Below, one piece after another: positions 1 to 5,512 of a stretch of 5,512 bases of DNA. This DNA comes from Elusimicrobia bacterium RIFCSPLOWO2_01_FULL_60_11 (GTDB lineage: Bacteria > Elusimicrobiota > Elusimicrobia > 2-02-FULL-39-32), in NCBI GenBank assembly GCA_001800085.1, contig MGUS01000112.1, positions 1 to 5,512 on the forward strand, in the 5' to 3' direction. Every line of letters begins with the position of its first letter. The first letter of the stretch is position 1. Below the pieces are notes generated by a model. It had not been told where the DNA came from, did no database searches, and saw only the letters and a list, made by a program, of their open reading frames with translations. A program made the translations under genes and the position numbers.

Positions 1-192
1 CAAGATGCACGAGAAAAGGATGAAAAGGGGCCCCACGATCGCCCCGATGGCCGCCGCCGGGATCCAGACGTCGCCCAGATCGCGAAGTTCACGGATCCTC
101 CAGATGAACCAACCGTTCACGGTAAGCGTGAAAAGATAAAAACCGCCCAGGCCCGCAGACTGGGCGTAAAAGGTCCACCTTTTCTCTCTCAT
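1..192 (-). CDS. NrfD-like integral membrane subunit (QrcD/ActC-type), 5' part only
   Basis: Only the first 64 codons are present; the gene continues past the left edge. The ATG overlaps the TGA stop of the Fe-S gene by 4 nt (ATGA), and AAGGA lies 6 nt upstream, so the start is well supported and translation is probably coupled. The visible protein has a short charged N-terminus (MREKRW), a first hydrophobic segment at about residues 12-31 containing GLGGFYLF, a charged loop RIRELRDLGD, and a second hydrophobic segment from about residue 46 to the edge (PAAAIGAIVGPLFILFSCIL). Glycine-rich helix 1 followed closely by helix 2 resembles the start of NrfD/PsrC proteins, which normally have 8 to 10 helices and bind quinone. 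Its position directly after a four-cluster ferredoxin subunit is the usual place for NrfD in Qrc, ACIII, Psr and Nrf complexes. Inferred role: quinone-interacting membrane subunit. The family call rests partly on context because most of the protein is missing. Confidence 0.75.
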   Translation of the reverse strand, partial: MREKRWTFYAQSAGLGGFYLFTLTVNGWFIWRIRELRDLGDVWIPAAAIGAIVGPLFILFSCIL

Positions 193-998
193 GCCCCTTC
201 CTTCAGGTAGGTCACCTTGGGTTCGGTTCCCAGCTCTTCAAGGAGGTGGAAGGCTCTGGGCGAACTGGAGAGGCGGGAGACCGTGCTTTCCTTGTCGTGG
301 AGGTCGCCAAAGGTGATCGCTTTGGCCGGGCACGCCTCCACGCAGGCGGTCTGGTAATCCCCCTCCCGGAGGGGCCGCCCTTCCGATGACGCCTGCTCCT
401 TCGCGCGCTGGAGACGGTGATGGCAGAAAAGACATTTTTCCGCAACGCCTTTCGGCCTTACGGAGATGTCGGGGTTCAAGCCTTGGGCCATTTGCTGAGG
501 CCATTGGGGCGCTTCCCAGGTGAAGAACTTGCAGGTATAGGGACAGGCGTTGACGCAGTAGCGGCATCCGATGCAACGCGAGTAGACCTGTCCCACGATC
601 CCCTCCTCATTCAGGAACGTGGCGTAAACGGGGCAAACCTTGATGCAGGGGGGGTCTTCACACTGCTGGCAAGGCATGGGAACGAGCTTTTGCCGCGGAG
701 AGGGGTATTCTCCCTCCTGGATGGGAAGGATCTGCATCCAACGGATGATCCTTCCCATGGCGGCTTCTTCCGGGCTGCCCAGCATCTGGTTGTTCTCCTG
801 AGAACACGCGACCACGCAGGCGCTGCATCCCGTGCACTTGTCGAGATCGATCGCCATGCCCCAGCGGGGACCGCCTTCAGCTCCGGCCCCCTTTTTTTCC
901 CTCTCTTTCTTTCCCCACAGTTTTCCCGTGCCGGCGGCGAAGAAAGCGCCGGCCGACAGAGCGCATTTTTCAAGAAAAGACCTTCGGGACTCAGTCAT
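189..998 (-). CDS. Tat-exported four-cluster ferredoxin-like Fe-S subunit (QrcC/ActB C-terminal domain type)
   Basis: This 269-residue protein is the electron-wire subunit of a NrfD-linked complex, placed between the MopB-like protein and the membrane subunit. The N-terminus MTESRRSFLEKC carries a twin-arginine motif followed by a hydrophobic stretch (about residues 13-24), so it has its own Tat signal; no clean AxA cleavage site is visible. Four cluster motifs follow: C55-x2-C58-x2-C61-x3-C65; C110-x2-C113-x4-C118-x3-C122; C142-x2-C145-x2-C148-x3-C152; and C189-x2-C192-x26-C219-x3-C223. All 16 ligands are Cys, predicting four [4Fe-4S] clusters. The start at 998 is chosen over an ATG at 1097 because it has GGAGG 5 nt upstream, begins with the Tat signal and leaves a 17-nt gap after the MopB-like gene; the longer form would add 33 polar residues and overlap that gene. 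It overlaps the NrfD-like gene by 4 nt. DmsB/PsrB-type subunits share this fold, but the neighbours favour Qrc. Confidence 0.93.
   Translation of the reverse strand: MTESRRSFLEKCALSAGAFFAAGTGKLWGKKEREKKGAGAEGGPRWGMAIDLDKCTGCSACVVACSQENNQMLGSPEEAAMGRIIRWMQILPIQEGEYPSPRQKLVPMPCQQCEDPPCIKVCPVYATFLNEEGIVGQVYSRCIGCRYCVNACPYTCKFFTWEAPQWPQQMAQGLNPDISVRPKGVAEKCLFCHHRLQRAKEQASSEGRPLREGDYQTACVEACPAKAITFGDLHDKESTVSRLSSSPRAFHLLEELGTEPKVTYLKEGA
199..203 (-). promoter_or_regulatory. Ribosome binding site of the NrfD-like gene inside the Fe-S gene
   Basis: AAGGA in the coding strand lies 6 nt before the ATG at 192, within the last codons of the Fe-S subunit gene. Together with the ATGA overlap it indicates coupled translation of the two subunits. 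Confidence 0.6.
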
Positions 999-1003
999 GG
1001 ATG

Positions 1004-1008
1004 CCTCC
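1004..1008 (-). promoter_or_regulatory. Ribosome binding site of the Fe-S subunit gene
   Basis: GGAGG in the coding strand lies 5 nt before the ATG at 998, inside the 17-nt gap after the MopB-like gene. It decides the start in favour of the Tat-signal methionine over the upstream ATG at 1097. Confidence 0.8.
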
Positions 1009-1015
1009 GATGTCG

Positions 1016-3049
1016 TCACGCCCGGGTCAACCTCACGCGCGTGGTCTCGTTTTCTCCGGCGATTTCCAAAGGGTTGGATCCCACTCCCTGGGCCCACCGG
1101 CCGTAGGCGCTGTGTCCAAGCCCGATGGGAACGCTGACCACGCCCGGCACCGCCGCCGGGGTTATTCTGGCCTTGGCCCGTATCCGTCCGCGGGAAGATT
1201 CGATCCAGACCCCGTCTTTGTCGAAAATCCCATGTTTTCTTGCGGTGTCCGGGTGGATTTCAGCCCAGGTTTCCCACATCTCGGCCGATTGAGGGCCGGC
1301 GATGCTCATGAGATAGGGCAGGTGGGCTCCCTCCCCCCGCGAAAAGGCCAGGGGGCTGAAAAGCTGCAGGAGGTTCGGAAAATCCCCATCCTCATCCGCG
1401 GGCCAGTGAAATGAAGAGGCAAGTCCCGCCAACTCGCCCAGTTCGATCTTTCCGGACGGCAGAACGCTGACGGAACGCCTTGGGGAAGGGAGAGGCGACT
1501 CCCGCCAAATATCCGCGGAGTCTTCGCCGGCGGGCGGTTCCGCCCCCAACTCCCTGAGCCGGCTGCTGAAATGGGAGTCGAAGGCATGGGCATCGGTGTT
1601 TTTTTTCTGGATATTTTGAAGCAATCCCAGAAAAATATCCCCTGGGTGCTTGGTGTCGTAGGCAGGGGCCACAGCCCCTCTGGCCGCGTTCAGGATCGAT
1701 TTGCCGTCCATGGAGGCGTGAAAGGACAAATGGGACTGTTCCAGGGACGCGTGGCAGGGAAGCACCCAGTCGGAGACCATGGCCGTCTCGGTGAGAAAAG
1801 GAGAGACCGTCGCGACAAGAGGGGCTTCTTCGAGGATCTTCTTCCATCGGGCGGGAGAGGTGAAAAGAGGATTGACCCGGTCCACCAGAAGCACGCCGGG
1901 CAGCTCCTTAAAATCGGGATCATCTTCCGCTTTCTCGTCCTGTCGGGCGCCGACCTCGAAGGGTTTGCCGGGGCCGGCGTTCCCCAGGATGACGTTCAAG
2001 GAATGAACCGCCATCTGGTCGAACGGCGTCCCGCGGTTCCCGATCACGGCCGCGGGCTTGAGACTTAAGAATTTGACGCAGAGGAGACGGAGGGTCTCTT
2101 CCGGGACTCCCGCGGCTTCGGAGGCTCTCCGGATGGAAAAAGAATCGATGTTTCTTTTGAATTCGTCGAAGCCGCGGACGTGCGCACGGACGAAATCCGC
2201 GTCGTAAGCGCCCTCTTCAATGAGGCGCCGCGCCACCGCCAGGGCCAGGATCCCTCCCGTGCCGGGGCGGACGGCGATCCATTCGTCCGCCTTGGCCGCG
2301 GACACCGAGAAACGGGGTTCGACCTGGACGATGTGGGCGCGGGATCCGGACCTTCCGCGCCGGAGCTCTGCGAAGACTCTCTGGGCCTCCACGTGGGAAG
2401 GATGGGATTGGAGCCAGTCGAACCCGAAAGAGACCAGAAGTTTGGCCCGGGTCAGATTCCATACGGTGTTGCGGGTCCCATGCATTTTCTCGTAGGCGTC
2501 GTCCGCCAGGTCGCCCCAGGGAAACCTCAAAGTGAAAAGATTGTTTTTACCCGCGGCCCCCGCCAGTTCCCATAAAATTTCCCGATGGATATCCTCCGTT
2601 CCGGGCGTGGAGAGGGCGGCCAGGGGCAGTTTTCCATTTGCTCTTGCTTTGGAAATTCCTTCCCCCAGAGATTTGAAGGCCTCCTCCCATGAGACGGCCT
2701 CCCACTTCCCCGACCCGCGGACGCCCTTGCGCGCCAAGGGATTTTTCAGGCGGTCCGGGTGGTAGAGCTCCTGGAGGATGGCCGCGCCCTTGGGGCAGAG
2801 CCCCCCCTGGTTGACGGGGTGGTCCGCGATCCCCGACACGCCGACGGGGCGTCCGTCCACGTTCCTCACGCGGATCCCGCATCCGGCGGGGCACATGCCG
2901 CAGACCGTGCGGAGAAATTTTTCTTCGCCGATGGGCGGCGGGGCATCTTCTTTGGGCTTGAGGACGATTTCCTTGGCGCAGCCCGGCAGCAAAGACCCCG
3001 CCCCGAAGATCGTTCCCAATTTGAGTAGATTTCTTCTGGATATTTCCAT
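1016..3049 (-). CDS. MopB-family (molybdopterin oxidoreductase-like) subunit, QrcB-type, Tat-exported
   Basis: This 677-residue protein has the layout of the DMSO-reductase/MopB family. The N-terminus has a twin-arginine motif (SRRNLLKLG), a hydrophobic stretch and LLPGC with Cys24, a plausible lipobox, so it may be a periplasm-facing lipoprotein. C50-x2-C53-x3-C57-x27-C85 is a typical [4Fe-4S] site. Family-like segments follow: AKLLVSFGFDWLQSHP (about 202-217), ADEWIAVRPGT (about 254-264), NPLFTSP (about 393-399), VSDWVLPCHASLEQ (about 425-438) and a C-terminal dinucleotide-binding-like domain with PDTARKHGI and DGVWIESSRGRI (about 600-623). Where catalytic members carry the Mo/W ligand (Cys, SeCys, Ser or Asp), this protein reads roughly RFPWGDL (175-181) with no Cys or Ser, which suggests a structural, Mo-free subunit as in QrcB/ActB; Asp180 cannot be excluded. 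The ATG at 3049 is preferred over a TTG at 3052 because AGGA sits 4 nt upstream. A catalytic polysulfide- or tetrathionate-type reductase is the main alternative. Confidence 0.9.
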   Translation of the reverse strand: MEISRRNLLKLGTIFGAGSLLPGCAKEIVLKPKEDAPPPIGEEKFLRTVCGMCPAGCGIRVRNVDGRPVGVSGIADHPVNQGGLCPKGAAILQELYHPDRLKNPLARKGVRGSGKWEAVSWEEAFKSLGEGISKARANGKLPLAALSTPGTEDIHREILWELAGAAGKNNLFTLRFPWGDLADDAYEKMHGTRNTVWNLTRAKLLVSFGFDWLQSHPSHVEAQRVFAELRRGRSGSRAHIVQVEPRFSVSAAKADEWIAVRPGTGGILALAVARRLIEEGAYDADFVRAHVRGFDEFKRNIDSFSIRRASEAAGVPEETLRLLCVKFLSLKPAAVIGNRGTPFDQMAVHSLNVILGNAGPGKPFEVGARQDEKAEDDPDFKELPGVLLVDRVNPLFTSPARWKKILEEAPLVATVSPFLTETAMVSDWVLPCHASLEQSHLSFHASMDGKSILNAARGAVAPAYDTKHPGDIFLGLLQNIQKKNTDAHAFDSHFSSRLRELGAEPPAGEDSADIWRESPLPSPRRSVSVLPSGKIELGELAGLASSFHWPADEDGDFPNLLQLFSPLAFSRGEGAHLPYLMSIAGPQSAEMWETWAEIHPDTARKHGIFDKDGVWIESSRGRIRAKARITPAAVPGVVSVPIGLGHSAYGRWAQGVGSNPLEIAGENETTRVRLTRA

Positions 3050-3053
3050 CAAT

Positions 3054-3057
3054 TCCT
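3054..3057 (-). promoter_or_regulatory. Ribosome binding site of the MopB-like gene, overlapping the upstream stop codon
   Basis: AGGA in the coding strand lies 4 nt before the ATG at 3049 and shares two bases with the TAG stop of the pentahaem cytochrome (3056-3058). The ribosome ending the cytochrome covers this site, so the two genes are probably translationally coupled. It favours ATG 3049 over TTG 3052. Confidence 0.6.
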
Positions 3058-3559
3058 ACCTATGGCAGGCCAGGCAGTCCTGGGTGACTCCCCTCTGTTT
3101 GTGACAGTCGATGCATCGATCCATGCTGATGGCCACGGCCGGCTTTGTGACCGGTTTTTCAGTCCGGGGCATGTCGCCATGGCAGAGCGCGCAATCCAAT
3201 TTTGCCAGCCCCGCATGCCGCAGATGGGAAAAATAAACGTGCTTCGGCACGGTGTATATCCTTCTCCACGGGATCGGCTCGCCCTTTGAGACATATTCCC
3301 GCACGACTTGGGTCCTGGGGTTTTCGTCCTCCCCGCTGTGGCAGGATGCGCAGATTTCAAGAGGAGGGAGTCCCGCCCGGGGTTTTCCTTCGGCAATGCC
3401 GGTGTGGCAAAAACCGCATTCCAATCCGAGGTCGATGTGCTTTTTATGATTGTAAGCCACGGGCTGTGTCTGAGAGCCAGAATCCCCTCCTTTCAGGAAA
3501 AAAAACCAGGCCGCTCCTAGAAAGCATGCCGCAACTGTGACGAGAATAAAATCTTTCAC
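3056..3559 (-). CDS. Membrane-anchored pentahaem cytochrome c (QrcA/ActA-like)
   Basis: This 167-residue periplasmic cytochrome has five CxxCH haem c sites at C48/C51/H52, C70/C73/H74, C123/C126/H127, C149/C152/H153 and C162/C165/H166. Exactly five other histidines exist (H38, H41, H107, H112, H115), enough to give every haem a second His ligand. Residues 4-23 form one hydrophobic segment after MKD, which reads as an uncleaved signal anchor; VAAC ending at Cys12 could formally be a lipobox but leaves a very short signal. The NHKKH before haem 1 and the FSHLRH before haem 3 recall class III/c7-type cytochromes. The start is GTG; a TAG stop lies in frame 18 nt upstream and no good Shine-Dalgarno is visible. 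The stop lies only 6 nt from the MopB-like ATG. Leading a MopB/Fe-S/NrfD set is the position of QrcA (six haems in Desulfovibrio) and ActA (five). Inferred role: electron exchange between the complex and periplasmic carriers. Confidence 0.9.
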   Translation of the reverse strand: MKDFILVTVAACFLGAAWFFFLKGGDSGSQTQPVAYNHKKHIDLGLECGFCHTGIAEGKPRAGLPPLEICASCHSGEDENPRTQVVREYVSKGEPIPWRRIYTVPKHVYFSHLRHAGLAKLDCALCHGDMPRTEKPVTKPAVAISMDRCIDCHKQRGVTQDCLACHR

Positions 3560-3599
3560 GCTGAGGAATCCAATCTAGGGACGGACAAGAGATTTTATC

Positions 3600-4475
3600 T
3601 TATCCTTCTTTTTTCGGAAGTTCCTTTGAGAGTTCTTTCGCGAGCGAAGAGATCCCGGTCATCGCGCCCAATCCCATGGTCTCAACCGCGGAAGAAGGCA
3701 CGATCACGATGGTCGAATTCTGCCTCATCCCTTCCAGAAGTATGTTCATCCCCCTCAGGTGCAGAGCGACGGGACTTTCCAGGTAAGAATTCGACGCTTG
3801 TTTGAATTTGTTCGCGACCTGGACCTCCGACTCGGCCAGGATGACCCGGGCCTGGCGTTCCCGCTCGGCCTGAGCTTGCATCGACATGGCGTCCTGCAAC
3901 GCGACGGGAATTTTCACATCCCGGATCTCGACCGAGAGCGCTTTGATCCCCCAGGGTTCCGTTCTTTCATCGATCATCCGGCACAATTTCGCGTCGATCT
4001 GCTGGCGGCCCGCCAGCATCGCCGCCAATTCCGATTCGCCGATCACGTCCCGGAGCGCCGTCTGGCTCGCCCAGGAAATGGCCTGCCGGTAGTTCTCGAC
4101 CTCCAGCGCCGCCTTCATCGGCTCCACCACCCTCCAAAAGAGCACCGCATCCACGTCCACGGGCACGCTGTCTTTCGTCAGGGTCTCCTCCGCCGTGAAA
4201 GGCGTGGTGACCGTGCGGAGATCGATCCAGTAAGGAACGGTGTCCACGAGGGGGATGACAAAGAACAGGCCCGGCCCTTTCAAGCAGTGGAACCGTCCCA
4301 TCCGCAGGATGACCGACTTTTGCCACTGTTTGGCGATGCGCGCGGAATAAAGGACGACCCATGCCAGAAGCACCCCCGCTCCGCCCAAAGCGGCGAATTC
4401 CACTTTGATGCCGATCCAGCCCAAGACCGCCGCGACCAACACTGCCACTCCTACCGTCACCGGATGTATTCCCAT
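3600..4475 (-). CDS. Slipin: stomatin/prohibitin-type SPFH (Band 7) membrane protein
   Basis: This is a 291-residue protein of the stomatin/slipin branch of SPFH proteins, which oligomerise on membranes and organise local membrane domains or modulate proteases. Two hydrophobic segments open it (about residues 5-23 and 28-45), the second leading into the Band 7 domain (about 47-210), with VILRMGRFHCLKGPGLFFVIP, the conserved IDLRTVTTPF and VPVDVDAVLFWRV. The slipin hallmark DVKIPVALQDAMSMQAQAER then leads into an alanine/glutamate-rich helix (RQARVILAESEVQVA). The C-terminal part has IVIVPSSAVETMG and a lysine-rich tail. The start is a tandem ATGATG: the second ATG (4475) is 6 nt from a strong AGGAGG, the first (4478) only 3 nt, so the second is preferred; the choice changes one residue. 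No NfeD partner, the usual slipin neighbour, lies adjacent. Placement between two cytochrome genes on the same strand suggests a role in assembling or clustering this respiratory complex, which is inference. Confidence 0.93.
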   Translation of the reverse strand: MGIHPVTVGVAVLVAAVLGWIGIKVEFAALGGAGVLLAWVVLYSARIAKQWQKSVILRMGRFHCLKGPGLFFVIPLVDTVPYWIDLRTVTTPFTAEETLTKDSVPVDVDAVLFWRVVEPMKAALEVENYRQAISWASQTALRDVIGESELAAMLAGRQQIDAKLCRMIDERTEPWGIKALSVEIRDVKIPVALQDAMSMQAQAERERQARVILAESEVQVANKFKQASNSYLESPVALHLRGMNILLEGMRQNSTIVIVPSSAVETMGLGAMTGISSLAKELSKELPKKEG

Positions 4476-4481
4476 CATTCA

Positions 4482-4487
4482 CCTCCT
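4482..4487 (-). promoter_or_regulatory. Strong ribosome binding site of the slipin gene
   Basis: AGGAGGTGA in the coding strand matches the 16S anti-Shine-Dalgarno over nine bases. AGGAGG is 6 nt from the second ATG of the tandem pair and 3 nt from the first, favouring initiation at 4475. It is the strongest such site in the window, so slipin may be made in relatively high amount. Confidence 0.8.
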
Positions 4488-4512
4488 ATTCACTTTTGGC
4501 CAGCGCCTAAAA

Positions 4513-5512
4513 CTATTTTGGCCTTTCGATTTCCTTCAGTATCCACCAGATGCCGACGATGACGAAAGAGATGAGCAGGGTGGACAGTCCGAGCCAGATC
4601 CTCCGACGCCAGAATTCGCGGAGCACTTTATCCTCGATGTCTTTGACCCTCTTCAGGAACCCCTCTCCCTGCTCGATGATCTGCTGCACTTTTTGGGGGT
4701 CGAAGGTGTGCACCGTGGTCCTGGCCTTGAAAAGCGCCTGTTTGCTTTCCAGGATGGCGTCGTCCGCCGCCGTCACATCCATGCCCTTCTTCAACTCGAT
4801 CTCTTCCATGAGATGGACTTGCGAATGGTAGTCCTTTTCGAATTTTTCTATCTTTTCCCTCATGGCGCTTCCCACCTGATAAGCCCGGTCCCCCACCTGG
4901 TGGCACCGCAGGCAGAGGCTCATTTCGCCCGAGAGCATCTCCAGATTGGGCTTCGAGACATCGTGCTGATTGTGGCAGACCACGCACATGTGCAGATGAT
5001 TCTTGCTCCAGGGCTTCGCCATGGGGCTTTGTTTCAAGAATTCCATGTTGTGCGCGTGGCATTGACCGCAGACCATCATGATGTTCTCCGTTCCCGGGGG
5101 AGCGGCGCCGTGGTTCCCGTGGCAGTCGTTGCAGGTCGGGGCCGAGAGATCGCCCTTTTTGTACAGGGCTTCGGCGTGGACGCTCTTCATGTACCTTTCG
5201 AACTGGTCGGTCGGGATCTTGTAGCCCGACATGATGCGGACGTTCCCATGGCAGTTCGCGCAGGTCTTGGCCACGTTCTTGGGATAAACGGAGGAAAGAG
5301 GATCACTCGGTTTTCGAATCGAATGCGCGGGATGGCAGCTGGCGCAGTTGGCCACCTGGGCGTCGCCACCCTTCAGTTTCTTCCCGTGCACGCTGGTCCA
5401 ATACTTTTTCTCTTGATCCACCGGCAGGGCCGAATTGAATTTTTTCATGTATTGGGGATTGGAGTGGCATCTTCCGCAAAATCCGGGCATTTCCTCCCGG
5501 CTGGGTTTTCCG
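4513..5512 (-). CDS. Multihaem cytochrome c (at least 7 haems) with C-terminal membrane anchor, 5' end missing
   Basis: The reading frame is open to the right edge, and GKPSREE precedes the first methionine. That methionine (5490) is followed at once by a haem site with no signal peptide, so it is internal and the true start lies outside. Counted from it, seven CxxCH sites are visible at C5, C49, C77, C120, C141, C169 and C193. Non-motif histidines such as H35, H56, H105, H127, H147, H165 and H176 could be distal ligands. Residues about 205-292 are charged, haem-free and probably helical or coiled-coil. One transmembrane helix follows (about 298-318) with a short tail KEIERPK. The haem domain must be periplasmic because c-haem is attached there. 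The haem spacing and SVHG/CxxCHPAH pattern fit cytochrome c3/NrfH-like multihaem proteins of anaerobes, but no named family is recognised. It heads the visible operon, 37 nt before slipin, and may pass electrons to or from the pentahaem cytochrome of the complex. Confidence 0.9.
   Translation of the reverse strand, partial: GKPSREEMPGFCGRCHSNPQYMKKFNSALPVDQEKKYWTSVHGKKLKGGDAQVANCASCHPAHSIRKPSDPLSSVYPKNVAKTCANCHGNVRIMSGYKIPTDQFERYMKSVHAEALYKKGDLSAPTCNDCHGNHGAAPPGTENIMMVCGQCHAHNMEFLKQSPMAKPWSKNHLHMCVVCHNQHDVSKPNLEMLSGEMSLCLRCHQVGDRAYQVGSAMREKIEKFEKDYHSQVHLMEEIELKKGMDVTAADDAILESKQALFKARTTVHTFDPQKVQQIIEQGEGFLKRVKDIEDKVLREFWRRRIWLGLSTLLISFVIVGIWWILKEIERPK

Noticed and set aside
999..1097. N-terminal extension of the Fe-S subunit from an upstream ATG at 1097
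   Set aside because: The added 33 residues are polar, overlap the end of the MopB-like gene and would bury the Tat signal; the ATG at 998 has GGAGG 5 nt upstream.
417..1106. Plus-strand open frame of 229 codons opposite the Fe-S gene
   Set aside because: It is antisense to a well-supported four-cluster ferredoxin and has no domain or signal of its own.
3050..3052. TTG start for the MopB-like gene one codon upstream of the ATG
   Set aside because: It would lie only 2 nt from the AGGA; the ATG at 3049 is better spaced and the more usual start.
3584..3604. Imperfect inverted repeat at the end of the slipin gene as a possible terminator
   Set aside because: The stem is AT-rich and interrupted, and there is no GC-rich stem with a T-run in the coding strand; the next gene follows in 40 nt.
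3759..4562. Plus-strand open frame of 267 codons opposite the slipin gene
   Set aside because: It mirrors the slipin and extends into the next gene, is rich in Arg/His/Asp as expected of an antisense frame in GC-rich DNA, and shows no recognisable domain.
5488..5490. ATG at 5490 as the true start of the multihaem cytochrome, with GGGAGG just before it
   Set aside because: The spacing to GGAGG is only 2 nt, no signal peptide follows and a haem motif begins at residue 5; the frame is open to the window edge, so the gene is truncated.
4900..5500. Recurring haem-motif codons as a nucleotide repeat or CRISPR-like array
   Set aside because: Only the short CxxCH codons recur, at irregular spacing; the sequence between them is unrelated and coding.

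Overview
The window is one densely packed stretch of a respiratory gene cluster. All six genes lie on the minus strand and read from high to low coordinates, with gaps of 40 nt or less and one 4-nt overlap, so it is very probably part of one operon. The moderately high GC content, many c-type haem motifs, Tat signals and a NrfD/MopB/ferredoxin module point to an anaerobic or facultatively respiring Gram-negative bacterium. A sulfate- or metal-reducing lineage (Desulfobacterota, Nitrospirota, Acidobacteriota or similar) is plausible, but the sequence alone does not fix the taxon.

In transcription order: (1) the 3' part of a multihaem cytochrome c gene with seven visible CxxCH sites and a C-terminal membrane anchor, cut by the right edge; (2) a stomatin/slipin-type SPFH (Band 7) membrane protein; (3) a membrane-anchored pentahaem cytochrome c; (4) a Tat-exported MopB-family (molybdopterin oxidoreductase-like) protein with an N-terminal [4Fe-4S] motif and a possible lipobox; (5) a Tat-exported ferredoxin-like protein with four complete four-Cys cluster sites; (6) the first 64 codons of a polytopic membrane protein that fits NrfD/PsrC, cut by the left edge.

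Genes 3 to 6 reproduce the subunit order of the Qrc menaquinone reductase complex (QrcA cytochrome, QrcB MopB-like, QrcC Fe-S, QrcD NrfD), which is related to alternative complex III (ActA, ActB, ActC). Qrc rather than classical ACIII is favoured because the MopB and Fe-S parts are separate proteins and the MopB part keeps a Cys cluster motif. The pentahaem count is ActA-like, so the complex looks intermediate. The inferred job is electron transfer between periplasmic cytochromes and the membrane quinone pool; the window does not show the direction.

The large anchored cytochrome at the head is a candidate electron partner. The slipin between the two cytochrome genes is the least expected member and may have a membrane-organising or assembly role. 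No RNA genes, mobile elements, repeats, CRISPR arrays, promoters or convincing terminators were seen. No stretch over 40 nt is free of coding sequence.
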